Of a stretch of DNA of 6,688 bases, positions 5,541 through 6,688 are shown piece after piece. How positions within the stretch are numbered: the stretch's first letter is position 1; every line of letters starts with the position of its first letter. The DNA is from CAISIP01 sp031403955 (GTDB lineage: Bacteria > Pseudomonadota > Gammaproteobacteria > Burkholderiales > Burkholderiaceae_C): positions 1-6,688 of the forward strand of contig JANNGR010000576.1 in the NCBI GenBank assembly GCA_031403955.1, read 5' to 3'. The notes beneath the pieces were generated by a model, which saw nothing but the letters and a program-made list of their open reading frames with translations, searched no databases and was not told where the DNA came from. A program made the translations under genes and the position numbers.

Positions 5541-6340
5541 ACACAAACACCACCCCTCGAAAACGCCGCGCGCCCGCCAGCCTGCCCGAGTACGAAGGTG
5601 ACCGGCAATTTGCCACCACCCTCGCGCGCGGCATGGAACTGCTGCGCTGCTTCACGCCCCAGCAGCCGGTGCTGGGAAACAAGGATTTGTCGCAGCGTCT
5701 GAAATTGCCGACCGCCACCGTCTCCCGCCTGACCTATACCCTGATGGCCATGGGTTACCTGGCGCAGGAGGAGCACCAGGGCAAATTCCGCCTCGGCACG
5801 GCGGTGCTGTCGCTGGGTTACCCGCTGCTGGAGCTGTTCGGCATCCGCCGTCGCGCCCGCCCATTGATGCTGGAGCTGGCCGAAGCCACGGGCGGCTCGG
5901 TGTCCATCGGCATCCGGGACCGCCTCAACATCGTCTACATCGAGGCCATCCGCTCGCACAACAAGCGCGTCTACCCACTGGACGTAGGCACCAGCCACTC
6001 GCTCGCGGGCACGGCCATCGGGCGCGCCTACCTGATGGCATGCGCGCCGGCCGAACGGGAGTCACTGCTCAACCAGCTGCGTGTCAAGGCGCCCCTGGAG
6101 TGGGAGAACTATGGCACCGAGTTGATGCGCAACATCGCGCAATACCCGCGCTACGGCTGCTGTGTATCGGTGGGGGAGGTCTATCCGGATGTGCAGGCCG
6201 TCGCGGTGCCGCTGGGGCTCATCGATCGCGGCGAGCGGGCGGCCCTGAACTGCTCGTTCCAGGGCCGCTCACCGGACCGGGTCTGGCTGATCAAGGAGAT
6301 CGCGCCGCGATTGCAGTTGCTTGCCAGGCAACTGATGTAG
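5534..6340 (+). CDS. IclR-family transcriptional regulator
   Basis: Encodes 268 residues, standard for the family. After a basic, Pro-rich tail (PRKRRAPASLP), residues of about 26-88 form the winged helix-turn-helix: FATTLARGMELLRCF, then NKDLSQRLKLPTATVSRLTYTL containing the recognition helix, and GYLAQEEHQGKFRLG as the wing. Residues of about 95-265 are the effector-binding domain, with the GTSHSLAGTAIGRAYL segment and the conserved late block YPDVQAVAVPLG (217-228). Family members bind small, often aromatic, acids and repress or activate neighbouring catabolic genes. The gene is divergent from the oxygenase operon, its most likely target. ATG 5534 is chosen because it is the first plausible start before the conserved region. 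No Shine-Dalgarno precedes it; a longer frame from 5450 would cross the operator region. Whether it activates or represses cannot be told. Confidence 0.92.
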   Translation: MSNTNTTPRKRRAPASLPEYEGDRQFATTLARGMELLRCFTPQQPVLGNKDLSQRLKLPTATVSRLTYTLMAMGYLAQEEHQGKFRLGTAVLSLGYPLLELFGIRRRARPLMLELAEATGGSVSIGIRDRLNIVYIEAIRSHNKRVYPLDVGTSHSLAGTAIGRAYLMACAPAERESLLNQLRVKAPLEWENYGTELMRNIAQYPRYGCCVSVGEVYPDVQAVAVPLGLIDRGERAALNCSFQGRSPDRVWLIKEIAPRLQLLARQLM

Positions 6341-6393
6341 GCGGGAATTCGAGCGTTCGGGTCTGGTTGCGTAGTGCCGCGCGGCCTTGAACG

Positions 6394-6426
6394 GGCCTGA
6401 CCGACTTCTTTTCGGTATACCAGGCC
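6394..6426. other. Hairpin downstream of the IclR gene, possible terminator or operator
   Basis: GGCCTG (6394-6399) pairs with CAGGCC (6421-6426), and ACCGA (6400-6404) with TCGGT (6412-6416), leaving a CTTCTTT loop and an ATAC bulge on the 3' side. It begins 54 nt after the regulator stop. No T-run follows on either strand, so it is not a canonical Rho-independent terminator. The 3' arm region includes the perfect palindrome GGTATACC (6414-6421), which could instead be a protein-binding site. Confidence 0.35.
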
Positions 6427-6476
6427 GCCCGGCCCGGCCCAACCTCAGAGCGTGAGAGGCAATCCAATGCGCCCGC

Positions 6477-6576
6477 GCCGGGGTGGCCAAGGGTGCTGGG
6501 GTAGGCGCGACGCACAGCCAAGGCTGGTGCCTTGGCAAGTGGCGCAACACCCCCCAGCGCCCTTGGGTACCCCGGC
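6477..6576. repeat. Imperfect inverted repeat of about 100 bp with a nested perfect hairpin
   Basis: Outer arms 6477-6501 and 6552-6576 are 25 nt each and complementary except for two adjacent mismatches and one T/G pair; the inner 15 nt of the left arm read CCAAGGGTGCTGGGG. Midway lies a perfect stem-loop, GCCAAGGC (6517-6524), TGGT, GCCTTGGC (6529-6536). The flanking interior segments are both 15 nt. No T-run or transposase is present. It looks like a REP/MITE-like intergenic repeat or a long cruciform rather than a terminator. Copy number elsewhere in the genome cannot be judged from one window. Confidence 0.6.
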
Positions 6577-6688
6577 CCTACGGGTGAGGCCCCAAAACAG
6601 GCCCACGCGGTGTTGGAAAGCCATGGCGGGGGGCAACCCCGGCTGCGGTTTGCGCCGAGATTTGGGCGGTTGTGGGGCCGCACGCGGG

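Larger units (their letters stand above)
6341..6688. other. Non-coding stretch after the regulator, with inverted repeats
   Basis: No convincing gene is seen on either strand. Short frames exist, but they lack ribosome sites, read across the inverted repeats and have compositions rich in Pro, Gly, Arg and Ala that simply follow the G+C bias. Contents are the 6394-6426 hairpin, the large inverted repeat 6477-6576 and a small GGGG-CAA-CCCC stem at 6630-6640. The stretch may hold the promoter of a gene beyond the right edge, but no clear promoter is visible. Confidence 0.6.

Noticed and set aside
3993..5546. Longer oxygenase frame starting at 5546
   Set aside because: The extra 37 residues would translate the promoter, operator and Shine-Dalgarno region and lack family similarity. 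ATG 5435 has AGGAG at 8 nt.
6291..6683. 130-codon minus-strand frame at the right end, plus shorter overlapping frames (6445-6636, 6269-6550)
   Set aside because: They cross the inverted repeat and the end of the regulator, lack ribosome sites and recognisable motifs, and have biased composition. They could reflect a repeat element, not a gene.
6623..6688. Short plus-strand frame open to the right edge, starting ATG 6623
   Set aside because: Only 22 codons are visible, rich in Gly and Arg, with a poor ribosome site; not supportable as a gene start.
6341..6688. tRNA, rRNA or CRISPR in the terminal non-coding stretch
   Set aside because: No cloverleaf with a TTCGANNC-type T-loop arm, no rRNA-like blocks and no regularly spaced direct repeats were found by eye.

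Overview
The window is GC-rich and densely coding. It looks like a catabolic locus from a betaproteobacterium of the order Burkholderiales. The main clue is a Bug-type (TctC-like) periplasmic solute-binding protein, a family hugely expanded in that order; the IclR regulator, short gene spacing and high third-position G+C agree. Genus cannot be told from the sequence.

Layout: five genes on the minus strand form one tight operon that reads leftwards and runs off the left edge. In transcription order they are a carotenoid/lignostilbene-type oxygenase (5435 to 3993), an AMP-forming acyl-CoA/aryl-CoA ligase (3989 to 2238), a small alpha/beta hydrolase (2241 to 1546), a Bug solute receptor (1519 to 542) and the N-terminal 181 residues of a nitronate monooxygenase-family flavoprotein (545 to beyond 1). 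Two junctions are ATGA stop/start overlaps, one gap is 3 nt and one is 26 nt, so a single co-translated message is very likely.

An IclR-family regulator (5534-6340) is divergently transcribed from a 98-bp intergenic region. That region carries a good sigma70-type promoter for the operon, an overlapping -10-like box for the regulator, a 9-bp direct repeat with 20-bp period plus an inverted partner half-site, and a separate 6-bp-arm palindrome. This resembles an IclR-family operator that controls both directions.

The last 348 bp hold no convincing gene. They contain a hairpin after the regulator (6394-6426) and a roughly 100-bp imperfect inverted repeat with a nested perfect hairpin (6477-6576), possibly a dispersed intergenic repeat.

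Working model (inference): the Bug protein captures an organic acid or aromatic substrate, the oxygenase splits a C=C bond to give carbonyl fragments, the ligase makes a CoA thioester, the hydrolase opens or releases an ester or thioester, and the flavoprotein carries out a redox step. No aldehyde dehydrogenase or beta-oxidation gene is visible; these would have to lie beyond the left edge or elsewhere. The substrate is unknown. The oxygenase keeps its four iron histidines but differs around a normally conserved second-shell glutamate, so simple transfer of a lignostilbene or carotenoid substrate is not safe.
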